Shown here piece after piece: positions 36,593 to 46,196 of a stretch of 64,000 bases of DNA; position 1 is the first letter of the stretch; every line of letters starts with the position of its first letter. Made by a program: the position numbers and the translations under genes. Origin of the DNA: Legionella busanensis (GTDB taxonomy: Bacteria; Pseudomonadota; Gammaproteobacteria; Legionellales; Legionellaceae); contig NZ_UGOD01000001.1 in assembly GCF_900461525.1 (NCBI RefSeq), positions 1,581,001 to 1,645,000 of the forward strand, in the 5' to 3' direction. The notes under the pieces were generated by a model. That model was not told where the DNA came from. It was given only the letters and a program-made list of their open reading frames with translations, and did not search any database.

Positions 36593-37728
36593 TTACTCAA
36601 TTATTAAAGCAACATAAACTTCTTTTACAACAGCAAGGTTTATATAGAAAGCGACTTGTTTTAGACACCTTAAAAAAAGATATACTTAATTTTAGCTCTA
36701 ATGATTACTTATCACTAAGAGATAATAGAGATATTAAACAAGCTTATAAAAAAGGAGTTAACTTATATCCTGTCGGTAGCGGAGCTGCTATGTCTGTTTG
36801 CGGTTACCACAAAATACATCGTGAACTTGAAAATACATTTGCCCGTCATTTAAAAGCGGATGGTGGTTTGTTATTTAGCTCGGGGTATGCTGCTAATTTG
36901 GGTATCGTTCGGTTACTTGCCCGTATAAAATGTCACTTATTAATTGATAAAGCAGTTCATGCGTCTGTTTATGATGGTATTAAATTAACAGCAATAAATT
37001 ATAAGCGGGTTTTACATAATAATTATGATGATTTAAAAGGAAAAATAGATAATACAATTGCTACTTCTGTCTTTATGACAGAAGGTATATTTAGTATGAG
37101 TGGCCAACAAGCAGATTTAAAAACCATTGCCAACATTTGCGCAACAAAAAAAGTACCTTTTATTGTTGATGAAGCGCATTCATTTGGTGTAATAGGTCCG
37201 TGTGGGCTAGGTGCTGTAACTTATTATCAATTGAATCAACACCAAGTTCCCTTGCGCTTAATCACTTTTAGTAAGTCTTTGGGTGGGCAGGGCGCTATTG
37301 TAGTTGGGCAAGGTGAATGGATAGAAACGTTGTTTCAGTGTGCACGCTCTAATATTTATTCAACAGCAATAAGTCCTGCCTTAAGTTATGGGGTATTAGA
37401 GAGTCTACCTATCTTGATGTCCCTTGATCATGAACGTAAAAAATTAGCGGAGTTGATTGCTTATTTTAACCTGTGTGTAAAGGATTCTCCTTTGCAATGG
37501 CGCCAATCAAACACACCTATTCAGCAATTGCAATTAGGTTGCCCGCGTCGAGCGCTCTTTTATGCTTTACAATTAAAACAGCAAGGCATAATTTGTCAAG
37601 CAATACGCCAGCCTACTGTATGTCGACTTACAACAGGACTGCGAATAGTTTTAAATTCACGCCACGAACAAAGTGATATAGATAAATTATTTAACAGGTT
37701 GCATCAAATTGGGTATCTTAAACATTAA
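36589..37728 (+). CDS. bioF: 8-amino-7-oxononanoate synthase
   Basis: PLP-dependent condensation of a pimeloyl thioester with L-alanine to KAPA. 379 residues. Motifs: FSSNDYLSLRDN, GSGAAMSVCGYHKIHRELE, LLFSSGYAANLG, VDEAHSFGVIGPCGLGA and the PLP-Lys in ITFSKSLGGQG. Overlaps bioB by ATGA. The downstream bioH frame starts within its last 20 bases. Confidence 0.95.
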   Translation: MITQLLKQHKLLLQQQGLYRKRLVLDTLKKDILNFSSNDYLSLRDNRDIKQAYKKGVNLYPVGSGAAMSVCGYHKIHRELENTFARHLKADGGLLFSSGYAANLGIVRLLARIKCHLLIDKAVHASVYDGIKLTAINYKRVLHNNYDDLKGKIDNTIATSVFMTEGIFSMSGQQADLKTIANICATKKVPFIVDEAHSFGVIGPCGLGAVTYYQLNQHQVPLRLITFSKSLGGQGAIVVGQGEWIETLFQCARSNIYSTAISPALSYGVLESLPILMSLDHERKKLAELIAYFNLCVKDSPLQWRQSNTPIQQLQLGCPRRALFYALQLKQQGIICQAIRQPTVCRLTTGLRIVLNSRHEQSDIDKLFNRLHQIGYLKH

Positions 37729-38446
37729 CAAAATTGGCCAGGGTAGCAAAGCGCTAGTTTTATTGCATGGCTGGGGTTTTGATCAAAGAATTTGGCATGC
37801 GCTACTGCCCCAACTTAGTAAAAATTTTACTTGCTATCTTATTGATTTACCCGGTTTTGGACAGAGTAACTTGATGCATTGGGATGAATTTAAAACACAA
37901 CTTTTAAATTATTTACCCCAACAGTTTGCTATTTTAGGCTGGTCTTTAGGTGGGCTTTTTGCCACCAAGTTTACAATAGAAGCTCCCCAACGTATAACTC
38001 ATTTAGTAAACGTTACATCGTCACCTTTTTTTGTTAAAGACATAGAGTGGCCGGGGATAGAACGGCAAACGTTAGAACGTTTCTTTATTAATCTAAGTTG
38101 TGATCCAAAAAAAACTACGATGGAATTTATTGCTTTACAATTAAAAAATTTTCCACTAAAAAATCTAAATTTTAAGCTAAGTGAGTTTTCTTCGTCTGAA
38201 GAAGCTCTTACAAATGGGTTATTTATTCTTGCTAATTGGGATTTACGTGCTGATTTAACTAAATTAAAAATACAGACTTGTTATATGTTTGGCCGTTTAG
38301 ATGCTATTGTTTCGCGGCAATTAGCATTACGAATGCAGGAGCTATATCCCTATTTTAATTATATTTTATTTCAGAAAGCTGCACACATGCCATTTATTAC
38401 CCATCCAGAAGAATTTATTTATGAGCTAGAGAGTTTCTTATTATGA
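37709..38446 (+). CDS. bioH: Pimeloyl-ACP methyl ester carboxylesterase
   Basis: Alpha/beta hydrolase that removes the methyl ester from pimeloyl-ACP, ending pimelate synthesis. 245 residues. The catalytic triad is Ser in GWSLGG, Asp in FGRLDAIV and His in KAAHMPF. N-terminal LLHGWGFDQRIWHALLP is typical BioH. The only in-frame initiator before the first strand is TTG 37709, with AACAGG about 10 bases upstream, overlapping bioF by 20 bases; the start is therefore moderately certain. It sits in the operon at the place where enterics have bioC. Confidence 0.9.
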   Translation: MGILNINKIGQGSKALVLLHGWGFDQRIWHALLPQLSKNFTCYLIDLPGFGQSNLMHWDEFKTQLLNYLPQQFAILGWSLGGLFATKFTIEAPQRITHLVNVTSSPFFVKDIEWPGIERQTLERFFINLSCDPKKTTMEFIALQLKNFPLKNLNFKLSEFSSSEEALTNGLFILANWDLRADLTKLKIQTCYMFGRLDAIVSRQLALRMQELYPYFNYILFQKAAHMPFITHPEEFIYELESFLL

Positions 38447-39114
38447 AACATTTTTTTATTACAGGTACTGATACTGATTGCGGTAAAACTTATGTAGTAT
38501 GTAGATTATTAGCTTATTATAATCAAAATTTTAAAGCACAAGCCTTAAAGCCTGTGGCTAGTGGATGTGAAAAAGTAAATGGGCATTTAATAAGTCAGGA
38601 TGTAGAAAGATTGCAAGCTTATAACAATGATTCCTCGCTTTGCATTAATCGTTGGTTATTTGAGCCTCCTGTTTCTCCTCACCTTGCAGCACTTATGGCA
38701 AATAATGAGTTTGATATTAATGAAGTTGCTCAATTTTGCCAGCAAAAAGAGTATAGTCATTTTGACTATTTGCTTATAGAAGGGGCTGGCGGGTTGCTTG
38801 TTCCGCTAAATACACATCAAACTTGGCTTGATTTTTTAAAATTAACGGGCATACCAGTTATTCTAGTTGTGGGTATGCGTTTAGGTTGTATCAATCATGC
38901 TTTATTAACGGATGCAGTACTTAAAATGAATGAAATCCCCTCTTTTGGTTGGATTGCAAATTGTTTAGATAAAGAAATGCTACTTCTTGAAGAAAATATT
39001 AGTACTTTAAAAGCTAAAATGCATATGCCTTTTATTGGTAGGGTTCCATATAATTTAACAGGCGGTGAGGATATAGAGTTTGCTAATCATATCTTATTAA
39101 ATAATCTTAAATAG
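38443..39114 (+). CDS. bioD: Dethiobiotin synthetase
   Basis: ATP-dependent carboxylation and ring closure of DAPA to dethiobiotin. 223 residues. P-loop ITGTDTDCGKTYV at residues 6-18. LKPVASGCE and the DYLLIEGAGGLLVPL segment carry the substrate-binding residues. ATG overlaps the bioH stop by 4 bases. Last gene of the operon, followed 32 bases later by a terminator hairpin. No bioC is seen in the window, so the operon lacks the methyltransferase that starts pimelate synthesis. Confidence 0.95.
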   Translation: MKHFFITGTDTDCGKTYVVCRLLAYYNQNFKAQALKPVASGCEKVNGHLISQDVERLQAYNNDSSLCINRWLFEPPVSPHLAALMANNEFDINEVAQFCQQKEYSHFDYLLIEGAGGLLVPLNTHQTWLDFLKLTGIPVILVVGMRLGCINHALLTDAVLKMNEIPSFGWIANCLDKEMLLLEENISTLKAKMHMPFIGRVPYNLTGGEDIEFANHILLNNLK

Positions 39115-39146
39115 TTAATTTCTACTAGTTTGAAATGGCTTTTTAA

Positions 39147-39173
39147 AAAATTGAGTTGCTGTAACTCAATTTT
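39147..39173 (+). terminator. Terminator-like hairpin after bioD
   Basis: AAAATTGAGTT and AACTCAATTTT form a perfect 11-bp stem with a 5-base loop (39147-39173). The T-run is partly within the stem (TTTTAT). Likely terminator of the bio operon; its last two bases overlap the next dyad. Confidence 0.7.
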
Positions 39174-39263
39174 ATGAAAAATGCTCACCGCCGATTCCGC
39201 CGCAGGGAACCGGTAGTGATTTTTCATAAAGCCGAGTGTAAGTAATGCATTGTTTATATTCGG
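39172..39263. repeat. Two-hairpin palindromic element, possible REP/MITE-like repeat or small RNA
   Basis: Part of a 312-bp gene-free gap (39115-39426). Arms TTATGAAAAAT (39172-39182) and ATTTTTCATAA (39219-39229) are perfectly complementary. Inside them ACCG/CGGT and TTCC/GGAA continue the stem, and the loop is GC-rich against an AT-rich background. Directly after, CCGAGTGTAA (39232-39241) pairs with TTATATTCGG (39254-39263) using two G-U pairs. The two-hairpin layout resembles palindromic intergenic repeats. The remaining bases, 39264-39426, hold the fmdB leader with GGGGAG before its ATG. Confidence 0.6.
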
Positions 39264-39426
39264 TGAGTTAGTTATAATTTAGTATAATTTTTTGCTGTTT
39301 TTTACTAAAAATCGCGTATTTTGCTAATTTCACTGAAATTGTTAGCTAAACGCATTCTATAAAAGGTAGATTGCGTTGTAATTTTACATTTTTCTATTAT
39401 TAAACGGTTTTCACGGGGAGTCTCGG

Positions 39427-39714
39427 ATGCCAATTTATGAGTATGAGTGTTCAAATTGCCATCACAAATTCGATTTGATACAAAAAATACATGATGCACC
39501 TGCAACACAATGCCCGCAATGTTTTCAGGATACAGCCGTTCGACTTGTTTCAGCTGCTGGCTTTCAATTAAAGGGTAATGGTTGGTATGTCACAGATTTT
39601 AAAAATAAAGGTACGCAACCAGTTCAGGCTAATAAAGACAAAGATAAAAGTGCAACTGGTGACAAAAAACCTGAAGTAAAAACAGATTCAAGTTCAAAAG
39701 GTGAAAAAGATTGA
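39427..39714 (+). CDS. FmdB-family zinc-ribbon protein
   Basis: 95 residues. N-terminal zinc ribbon with two CxxC pairs (ECSNCHHKF and QCPQCFQD), preceded by the family start MPIYEYEC. The middle segment GFQLKGNGWYVTDF is also conserved, followed by a Lys/Asp-rich disordered tail. A putative regulatory protein of unknown precise function. GGGGAG lies 9 bases before the ATG. The fmdB-DUF502-aspS order is common in Gammaproteobacteria, and overlap with the next gene suggests one transcript. Confidence 0.9.
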   Translation: MPIYEYECSNCHHKFDLIQKIHDAPATQCPQCFQDTAVRLVSAAGFQLKGNGWYVTDFKNKGTQPVQANKDKDKSATGDKKPEVKTDSSSKGEKD

Positions 39715-40343
39715 AATCTAAATCATTTCGTAGCTTTTTATTTGCCGGGTTAATAATTTGGCTGCCCATTTTAGTTACCTTTGTTGTTTTAAGATTTATT
39801 ATTGATATCTTAGATTCAACAATAGCGCTGTTACCTAGTGCTTATCAACCAGAGCAACTAATTGGCATGCGTGTGCCAGGTTTAGGCGTTGTACTTTCAT
39901 TATTGTTGTTAATTATAACTGGTATTGTTGCAACTAATATTCTTGGCCAGCGAATAATGGGCTGGGGGGAAGCTATACTTGCACGTATTCCTTTAGTTCG
40001 CACAATTTATAATACTTCAAAACAAATTATTCAGGCGGTTTTTGCAACCAACAGCCAAGCATTTCGAAAAGTCATGTTAGTTCAATACCCTCGCAAGGGG
40101 ATATGGTCTTTAGCATTTCAAACGGGCATGGCTAATGCTGAGATTATTTCTCATACGGGTGATGAAATGGTAAGTTTATTTATACCTACAACACCGAATC
40201 CCACTTCAGGTTTTCTGATTTTAGTGCCAAAACGCGACGTTATTGAGTTAGCTATGACAATTGATGAGGCATTAACATTTATTATTTCTTTAGGTGTTAT
40301 GCCATCGCCAGATAGTAAAGCGCCCGTTACTTATACTTATTAA
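39711..40343 (+). CDS. DUF502 membrane protein
   Basis: 210 residues with two transmembrane segments (about 8-28 and 55-78) and a cytoplasmic C-terminal domain. RIPLVRTIYNTSKQIIQAV and VLVQYPRKGIWSLAFQTG-like LVQYPRKGIWSLAFQTG are the DUF502 hallmarks, with PTTPNPTSGFLILVP further on. Function unknown. Start is TTG 39711 overlapping the fmdB stop by 4 bases, with AAGGTG 7 bases before. It precedes aspS by 12 bases. Confidence 0.9.
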   Translation: MKSKSFRSFLFAGLIIWLPILVTFVVLRFIIDILDSTIALLPSAYQPEQLIGMRVPGLGVVLSLLLLIITGIVATNILGQRIMGWGEAILARIPLVRTIYNTSKQIIQAVFATNSQAFRKVMLVQYPRKGIWSLAFQTGMANAEIISHTGDEMVSLFIPTTPNPTSGFLILVPKRDVIELAMTIDEALTFIISLGVMPSPDSKAPVTYTY

Positions 40344-40355
40344 AATAGGTGCCCC

Positions 40356-42140
40356 ATGCGATCACATTATTGTGCAAAAATTAATGAAACAATGATAGAC
40401 CAATCTGTAAGTATTTGTGGTTGGGTTCATAATCGTCGTGATCATGGTGGTGTTATTTTCTTAGATATTCGGGATCGTACTGGATTGGTTCAGGTTGTCT
40501 ATGAACCAGAGTTAGCAGAAATATTTAAAATAGCCGAAAAATTACGGCATGAATTCGTAATTTATGTAAAGGGTAAAGTACGAGCTCGCCCTGCAGGCAT
40601 GATTAATCCTAAGATGGCTACAGGCCAAATTGAAATTTTAGGTTTTGAGCTTGAGATTCTTAATCAATCTCAGATACCGCCATTTCTACCTGATGAGTAT
40701 CAATCAATAAGCGAAGATTTACGTTACCGATACCGTTATTTAGACTTGCGTCGGCCAGATATGCAGAAGAATTTAATTTTAAGACATAATTTAATTAAGT
40801 GTATTCGTGAATATCTAAATAACCAAGGTTTTCTGGATATCGAAACACCTATGTTAACAAAGGCTACTCCTGAAGGTGCTAGAGATTATTTAGTACCATC
40901 ACGCGTTCACCCAGGGTCCTTTTATGCTTTACCGCAGTCGCCTCAGTTATTTAAACAGTTACTGATGATGTCAGGATTTGATAAATACTATCAAATTGTA
41001 CGCTGTTTTCGTGATGAAGATTTAAGAGCAGATAGGCAGCCTGAATTTACTCAGCTTGATCTTGAAATGTCATTTATTGATGAGCAGGCAGTACAACATA
41101 TCATTGAAGAAATGCTAGGGAAAGTATTTAAGGACATTTTACAAATTGATTTACCAATGCCTTTACCTAAAATGAGTTATGCCGAGGCTATGCGTCGTTT
41201 TGGCAGCGATAAACCAGATTTACGTATTCCATTAGAACTTATTGATATTGCTGATTTAGTAAAAGATTCTGCATTTAAAGTGTTTGCCAGTGCAGCAAAC
41301 AGTGATGATGGCCGCGTTGTTGCACTAAGGTTACCAAATGGTATTAAATTAAGTCGCAAAGAATTAGATGATTATGCAACTTTTGTAGGAATTTATGGCG
41401 CTAAAGGCCTGGCTTATATTAAAGTCAACGATAGAGCACAGGGTATGGCCGGATTACAGTCACCCATTTTAAAATTTTTATCTGAAGATATAGTTAATTC
41501 AGTTTTAGATAGATTAGATGCGCAAACGGGTGATGTTATATTTTTTGGTGCTGATAAGTCGTCGATCGTGAATGAGTCTATGGGAGCATTGAGGATAAAG
41601 GTAGGCCATGATTGTGGATTAGTTCAAGCAGGCTGGCAATTACTTTGGGTAGTTGATTGGCCAATGTTTGAAATTGATCCAAACACACAATCTTTACAAC
41701 CTATGCATCATCCTTTTACATCACCTAGAGAGCTCGACAAGGAAGCTTTAATGAATGCCCCAACCAAAACGTTGGCCAAAGCTTATGATATTGTCATTAA
41801 TGGCTATGAAATTGGTGGCGGCTCTATTCGGATACATCAGCCTGAATTACAACAAACTGTTTTTGATTTAATAGGTATTACAGAACAAGAAGCTAAAGAT
41901 AAATTTGGTTTTTTGCTTGATGCATTACAATTTGGTTGTCCTCCACATGGCGGTATAGCTTTAGGAGTTGATAGGTTAGCTATGTTGCTAACCAATTCTT
42001 CCTCTATACGAGATGTAATTGCATTTCCGAAAACACAATCGGCTTCGTGTCTTTTAACTAATGCGCCTACACCTATAGGCCAAGCTCAACTTACGGAATT
42101 GGGAATTCGTCTTGCACCTAACGTATCAATATCCAAATAA
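40356..42140 (+). CDS. aspS: Aspartyl-tRNA synthetase
   Basis: Charges tRNA-Asp. 594 residues, the long bacterial form with the GAD insertion. N-terminal OB anticodon domain ([20 protein letters not shown]), class II motif 2 in [20 protein letters not shown] and motif 3 in [14 protein letters not shown]. The C-terminal block includes [19 protein letters not shown]. Whether it also charges tRNA-Asn depends on gatCAB or asnS elsewhere. GGTG precedes the ATG. Confidence 0.97.
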   Translation: MRSHYCAKINETMIDQSVSICGWVHNRRDHGGVIFLDIRDRTGLVQVVYEPELAEIFKIAEKLRHEFVIYVKGKVRARPAGMINPKMATGQIEILGFELEILNQSQIPPFLPDEYQSISEDLRYRYRYLDLRRPDMQKNLILRHNLIKCIREYLNNQGFLDIETPMLTKATPEGARDYLVPSRVHPGSFYALPQSPQLFKQLLMMSGFDKYYQIVRCFRDEDLRADRQPEFTQLDLEMSFIDEQAVQHIIEEMLGKVFKDILQIDLPMPLPKMSYAEAMRRFGSDKPDLRIPLELIDIADLVKDSAFKVFASAANSDDGRVVALRLPNGIKLSRKELDDYATFVGIYGAKGLAYIKVNDRAQGMAGLQSPILKFLSEDIVNSVLDRLDAQTGDVIFFGADKSSIVNESMGALRIKVGHDCGLVQAGWQLLWVVDWPMFEIDPNTQSLQPMHHPFTSPRELDKEALMNAPTKTLAKAYDIVINGYEIGGGSIRIHQPELQQTVFDLIGITEQEAKDKFGFLLDALQFGCPPHGGIALGVDRLAMLLTNSSSIRDVIAFPKTQSASCLLTNAPTPIGQAQLTELGIRLAPNVSISK

Positions 42141-45087
42141 AATACCAAAAGGATGTTATAGGGTACTAAGGAATTGGTTATGCATTGCAGTAATCTTATT
42201 AATGAGTACTGCAATTGCTTGCGCACGATCATCCACAACTAATTCCAGCAAACTCATTGAATATTTAACGCAAGAAAAAACAAATTTAAGTTTAGTTATT
42301 AGTGAGGCTAAATTATTTACACCACCTACAAATGAAGAAGAATATACAAAACGGATTCAACAAAATGAAGCATTAATTGCTTTAAATAAAGCTAAAATTA
42401 CCAGTCTTGAGAGTTTTTTAATGACTCAAAAGAAGCTGCAAGCAGATTTTGGTTCCCGTCTTAAACAGCTTCAGCAATTTCCTGTCTCTGATTCACCTCA
42501 AATCAATTCGCAAGCTAAAATTGAAAGAATTAATGCATTAAATGAAGTAAATAAAAAGACAATAGAACTTATTAATGAAAACTTAAATTTAGCAACGCGT
42601 TATCAAGATTTATTACTAGAACAAAGACAAAAGCTTGATCTTTGGAAGTCGAAAGCAGAAATGCGGCAGCATTTAAATGACTTGCACGCGCAAGAAGATA
42701 AATTAAATCAATCCCTTGATAAACTATATGAAAATAGCTTAGCGCTGCAGCAAAAAATTAAAGCTGAAACTAATAGTAAAGTTACCTATTTGCTTGAAGC
42801 AAGGTTATTATTAAACAACCAAGTTATTAATCTTACTCAGCACAAAATAGCAAGCCTCAATTTACAGAGGAAATTAAGCAAAGCAGATTATGAATTGTTA
42901 AAAACGCCTGATATTCGTACTTTACAAACGGTAACCGATGTTTATAAAAATACTATCTCGCAGCTGTCAGATATGGAGCAGGCATTAAAAAAGATGGTGA
43001 ATATGTTAGATGTTGAGCAGCGTCATCTTACAGAGTCAACTATTAAGCAGCAATTTACCACCTTGATTAAAATTATTAATAAGCGTATTGCTGATATAAC
43101 GATCCAAGAGCAAACCTTACAAGAGGACTTAGAAAATCATCAGCAAGAACTCAAAAAACAATTATCAGTAAGACAAAGCTTATCAGAATATAGTATTGAT
43201 AGTTGGCCAACAATTATGCATGAGTTATCCCGTATACCCATGCAATTTTATAATTATATAAAATCGTTAACTTTAAAAACGCGTGATAATTACTTATGGC
43301 AAGATACTGTTCCAACCGTACTTATCTGGATTACTTTACTGGTTGCAGGAGCAGGATTTTATTTTTTACATCGCTTATTAAAACGTTTAACACAAGATAA
43401 AGAGCGCTCTAGACTTTCGGGTCATTTATATGACGGTATTCTAACCTTAGTTAGTCGCAACATGCCTTATTTAGCTTTAAGTAGTTTTTTATTTGTTGTG
43501 CTCTATCTTAATAAAGTTCCTTTTAGTAATTACCAACTTTTATTTAATCTAATTTTAGTCTGGTTATCCTTTCGAACTGTCTTGTTAGTTGCCCGTTTAA
43601 TATTACTAGAACGTATAAGTGATTCTTCTGGTAAAGATGTCAAATTATATTATCGAGTTAAGTGGTTATTATTGGCGGGTGGCTGGACAACTGCTTTTAT
43701 GGTATTTAGTTACCAATTGCCTCTACCTCTAATTTTGCAAGATATTTTTAATCAACTATTCATGTTGTTTTTGGTTGCTGTTTCTCTTTTAGTTTTAAAA
43801 AGTAAAGAAGTAATATCCCATTTGCTTTATCCTGTTTTAAAAACTAAAAAACGTTATGTACGCAATGCTGTTATGATATTAATGGTATTAACGCCACTAA
43901 CATTACTCGTTACCGCCATTATAGGTTTAATTGGCTATATTAATTTAGCTTGGACTATGAGTAGGTATCAAGTTCAAGTGCTTTTTATTATTACTGGTTA
44001 TATTGTAATTCGTGGTTTGTTATTTGATGCGTTGGAACTTATATCAGAGTGGATGATTTCTCATTCAACAAACGGCTGGTTATGGATAGAAGTTATTCTG
44101 AAACCTGTTGATAAAGTTTTAAGAGTACTTCTTTTAATTTGTTCGCTTATTGTTTTTTGTCAATTGTTTGGTTGGCTATCTGATTCTATGATGCTGGCAA
44201 AATTACAGCGTATTAGTGAATATCCGTTAGTTAATATCTCTGGTATTCATATTACTTCAGTAAGTCTAGTTGAATTCTTTATTGTGCTTGCTGTTTTTTA
44301 TTGGGCCGCTAAATGGACGCGGGAATTTTGCTATCGCTGGTTATATCGTAATACTCGTGATGCAGGTATTCGCAATAGCTTAGCTGTCTTTACTCAATAT
44401 GCGGTTATTTTAATAGGTAGTATTATTACGCTACGAGTTTTAGGTTTTGATTTTAGCGGCATGTCCATGGTTATCGGTGGGCTTGCTGTAGGTATGGGCT
44501 TTGGACTGCGTGATTTTGCGAGCAATATTGTCGGCGGTATTATGTTGCTTATTGAACGCCCTGTAAGGGAAGGTGATTTAATTACCTTGGGAAATTACGA
44601 AGGACGAGTGTCACATATTGGTATACGTTCAATGCGCGTTTCTTCTTGGGATAATATGGAAGTGTTAATTCCTAATGCAGAAACATTTAATAAACCTTTT
44701 ACTAACTGGACTCATCAAGATAGTATTATTAGAACAGTCGTCCCTATAAAAGTCAGTCGTGCTGATGATCCTAGTGTTGTACAACAATTAATTTTAGATG
44801 TATTAGCAACGTCTCATGAAATTGTTAGCGAACCGCCAGCGCAAGTTTTTTTGAAAAAAATTGATGAAGCTTTAATTGAGTTTGAAGTACGTTATTTTAT
44901 TAATGTACAAACTCATACACGTTTTGAAGTACGCTCTAATGTGTTGTTTGCTATTATGGAACAATTTAGAAAGGCAGGTATTAAGCCACCTATACCACCT
45001 ATTAGTGTGCAATTAAAAGAATTAGAAGAACAAGAAGCAAAAGAAAAGAAATATGAACGGGCGCTTACTAAAAGTACCACCGATTAA
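42112..45087 (+). CDS. MscK/KefA-type mechanosensitive channel
   Basis: 991 residues. Signal peptide ([17 protein letters not shown]), a long coiled-coil periplasmic domain (about 40-380), then about ten TM helices and a C-terminal MscS module. Its pore helix is [21 protein letters not shown] near residue 790, followed by the beta domain ([38 protein letters not shown]). Opens on membrane tension to release osmolytes. No in-frame ATG precedes the signal peptide; TTG 42112, inside the aspS end, is the best available start and is uncertain. It overlaps mutH by 35 bases. Confidence 0.88.
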   Translation: MHLTYQYPNKIPKGCYRVLRNWLCIAVILLMSTAIACARSSTTNSSKLIEYLTQEKTNLSLVISEAKLFTPPTNEEEYTKRIQQNEALIALNKAKITSLESFLMTQKKLQADFGSRLKQLQQFPVSDSPQINSQAKIERINALNEVNKKTIELINENLNLATRYQDLLLEQRQKLDLWKSKAEMRQHLNDLHAQEDKLNQSLDKLYENSLALQQKIKAETNSKVTYLLEARLLLNNQVINLTQHKIASLNLQRKLSKADYELLKTPDIRTLQTVTDVYKNTISQLSDMEQALKKMVNMLDVEQRHLTESTIKQQFTTLIKIINKRIADITIQEQTLQEDLENHQQELKKQLSVRQSLSEYSIDSWPTIMHELSRIPMQFYNYIKSLTLKTRDNYLWQDTVPTVLIWITLLVAGAGFYFLHRLLKRLTQDKERSRLSGHLYDGILTLVSRNMPYLALSSFLFVVLYLNKVPFSNYQLLFNLILVWLSFRTVLLVARLILLERISDSSGKDVKLYYRVKWLLLAGGWTTAFMVFSYQLPLPLILQDIFNQLFMLFLVAVSLLVLKSKEVISHLLYPVLKTKKRYVRNAVMILMVLTPLTLLVTAIIGLIGYINLAWTMSRYQVQVLFIITGYIVIRGLLFDALELISEWMISHSTNGWLWIEVILKPVDKVLRVLLLICSLIVFCQLFGWLSDSMMLAKLQRISEYPLVNISGIHITSVSLVEFFIVLAVFYWAAKWTREFCYRWLYRNTRDAGIRNSLAVFTQYAVILIGSIITLRVLGFDFSGMSMVIGGLAVGMGFGLRDFASNIVGGIMLLIERPVREGDLITLGNYEGRVSHIGIRSMRVSSWDNMEVLIPNAETFNKPFTNWTHQDSIIRTVVPIKVSRADDPSVVQQLILDVLATSHEIVSEPPAQVFLKKIDEALIEFEVRYFINVQTHTRFEVRSNVLFAIMEQFRKAGIKPPIPPISVQLKELEEQEAKEKKYERALTKSTTD

Positions 45088-45727
45088 TGAAAAAGAATTA
45101 CTTGCTCGATGCCTTCAAATTGAAGGCATCAGTTTTGCTCAACTTGCAAACTTAATTCAAACTACTATTCCTAAAGACCAGTCAAAACGAAAAGGTTGGG
45201 CGGGACTTGCAATTGAAATTATTTTAGGTGCAACGGCAGGCACTAAGGCATTGCCTGACTTTATACATCTAGGCGTGGAGTTAAAAACAATACCTTTTAA
45301 TGGACTAGGTAAACCTGCTGAGTCTACCTTTATTACAACCATTCCGCTTTTAACAGTTCATCAGCAAAACTGGCTTAGTTCAGAATGTTATAAAAAACTG
45401 AAACGTATTCTTTGGATTCCAGTTGAAGGTGCCCGCGAAATTCCTTTTGAAGAACGTCGTATTGGTCATGCTTATTTATGGTCTCCAACAGCAGAAGAAG
45501 AAGCAATTTTAAAAAATGATTGGCTCGAATTAACAACCATGATAGGGACGGGACGTTTAGAAAATATTGATGCATCTCTAGGTCAGTATTTGCAAGTGCG
45601 TCCTAAAGCTGCAAATGCCCGATCTCTTTGTTATGGCTTTAATAGCGAGGGCAGTAGAATTCTTACTTTACCCCGCGGTTTTTACTTGCGTCGCCAATTT
45701 ACTGAGGCAGTATTTGCCATGAAGTGA
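45053..45727 (+). CDS. mutH: DNA mismatch repair endonuclease MutH
   Basis: 224 residues. Nicks the unmethylated strand at hemimethylated GATC after MutS/MutL activation. The PD-(D/E)XK-like catalytic site is in PDFIHLGVELKT (Asp, Glu, Lys). KGWAGLAIEIILGA and RIGHAYLWSP are family-conserved, and PRGFYLRRQFT is near the C-terminus. Its presence predicts Dam methylation in this organism. The start lies inside the channel gene. Confidence 0.92.
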   Translation: MNGRLLKVPPINEKELLARCLQIEGISFAQLANLIQTTIPKDQSKRKGWAGLAIEIILGATAGTKALPDFIHLGVELKTIPFNGLGKPAESTFITTIPLLTVHQQNWLSSECYKKLKRILWIPVEGAREIPFEERRIGHAYLWSPTAEEEAILKNDWLELTTMIGTGRLENIDASLGQYLQVRPKAANARSLCYGFNSEGSRILTLPRGFYLRRQFTEAVFAMK

Positions 45728-45892
45728 AAAATAAAGTCATTGCAATAAGTTTATTAAATCAAATGCTTACAATAAAAAATAAAATATTTTTCGAACACAA
45801 AATTTAATTGATATTAGAATTTAGTGCTGCTATTATTCAAACGTGCAATTGCTTCATCAAGCTATAATTTTTTCATAAACAAGGATGAAAGG

Positions 45893-46114
45893 ATGAAAAC
45901 AATTTTATCTAAAATAATAAATAAGTTCACATTAGGATTATTCATTGCTCTAACTAATTCTGTTGCTTTTGCTGCTGGCCCCGTACGTAGCTGGTCTTGG
46001 TCGCCTGGGTGGATAGCAGGTGGTGTATTAGTGGCAGCTGTCATAGGTGGTATTATCGCATTTGTTGGCCATGACGACGATGATGATGAAGCTAATATCC
46101 TTTTTTGCCAATAA
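45893..46114 (+). CDS. Small exported/membrane protein with acidic tail
   Basis: 73 residues. Signal-like N-terminus (KFTLGLFIALTNSVAFA), then SWSWSPGWIAGG, a hydrophobic Gly/Val/Ile-rich helix (GGVLVAAVIGGIIAFVG) and a terminal HDDDDDEANILFCQ. This looks like a tiny inner-membrane protein. The frame is open from 45824, but ATG 45893 with AAGG close upstream starts the signal. Function unknown. It lies alone between mutH and the polysaccharide exporter, and a hairpin follows. Confidence 0.6.
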   Translation: MKTILSKIINKFTLGLFIALTNSVAFAAGPVRSWSWSPGWIAGGVLVAAVIGGIIAFVGHDDDDDEANILFCQ

Positions 46115-46137
46115 ATTAAGCTGTTCATTTTTATATA

Positions 46138-46164
46138 ATGCTAGTAGCTCATTGCTATTAGCAT
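46138..46164 (+). terminator. Hairpin before the polysaccharide locus
   Basis: ATGCTAGTAGC (46138-46148) and GCTATTAGCAT (46154-46164) pair over 11 positions with one G-U and a 5-base loop; the tail TATAGTTCTTT is only partly T-rich. Weak terminator of the small gene, or leader structure for the exporter. TATAAT at 46134-46139 overlaps its left arm and could be a -10 for kpsM, but no good -35 is seen. Confidence 0.45.
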
Positions 46165-46196
46165 TATAGTTCTTTAAATTGTTTGAGAACTTAGCT

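Noticed and set aside
39115..39426. Riboswitch or tRNA in the bioD-fmdB gap
   Set aside because: The hairpins do not give a cloverleaf or any conserved riboswitch core that I can recognise. The first stem follows bioD as a terminator would.
45862..46128. 88-codon minus-strand frame over the small membrane protein
   Set aside because: The plus-strand frame has a signal peptide and ribosome-binding site. The antisense product is low-complexity (Ser and Pro runs complementary to the Asp codons).
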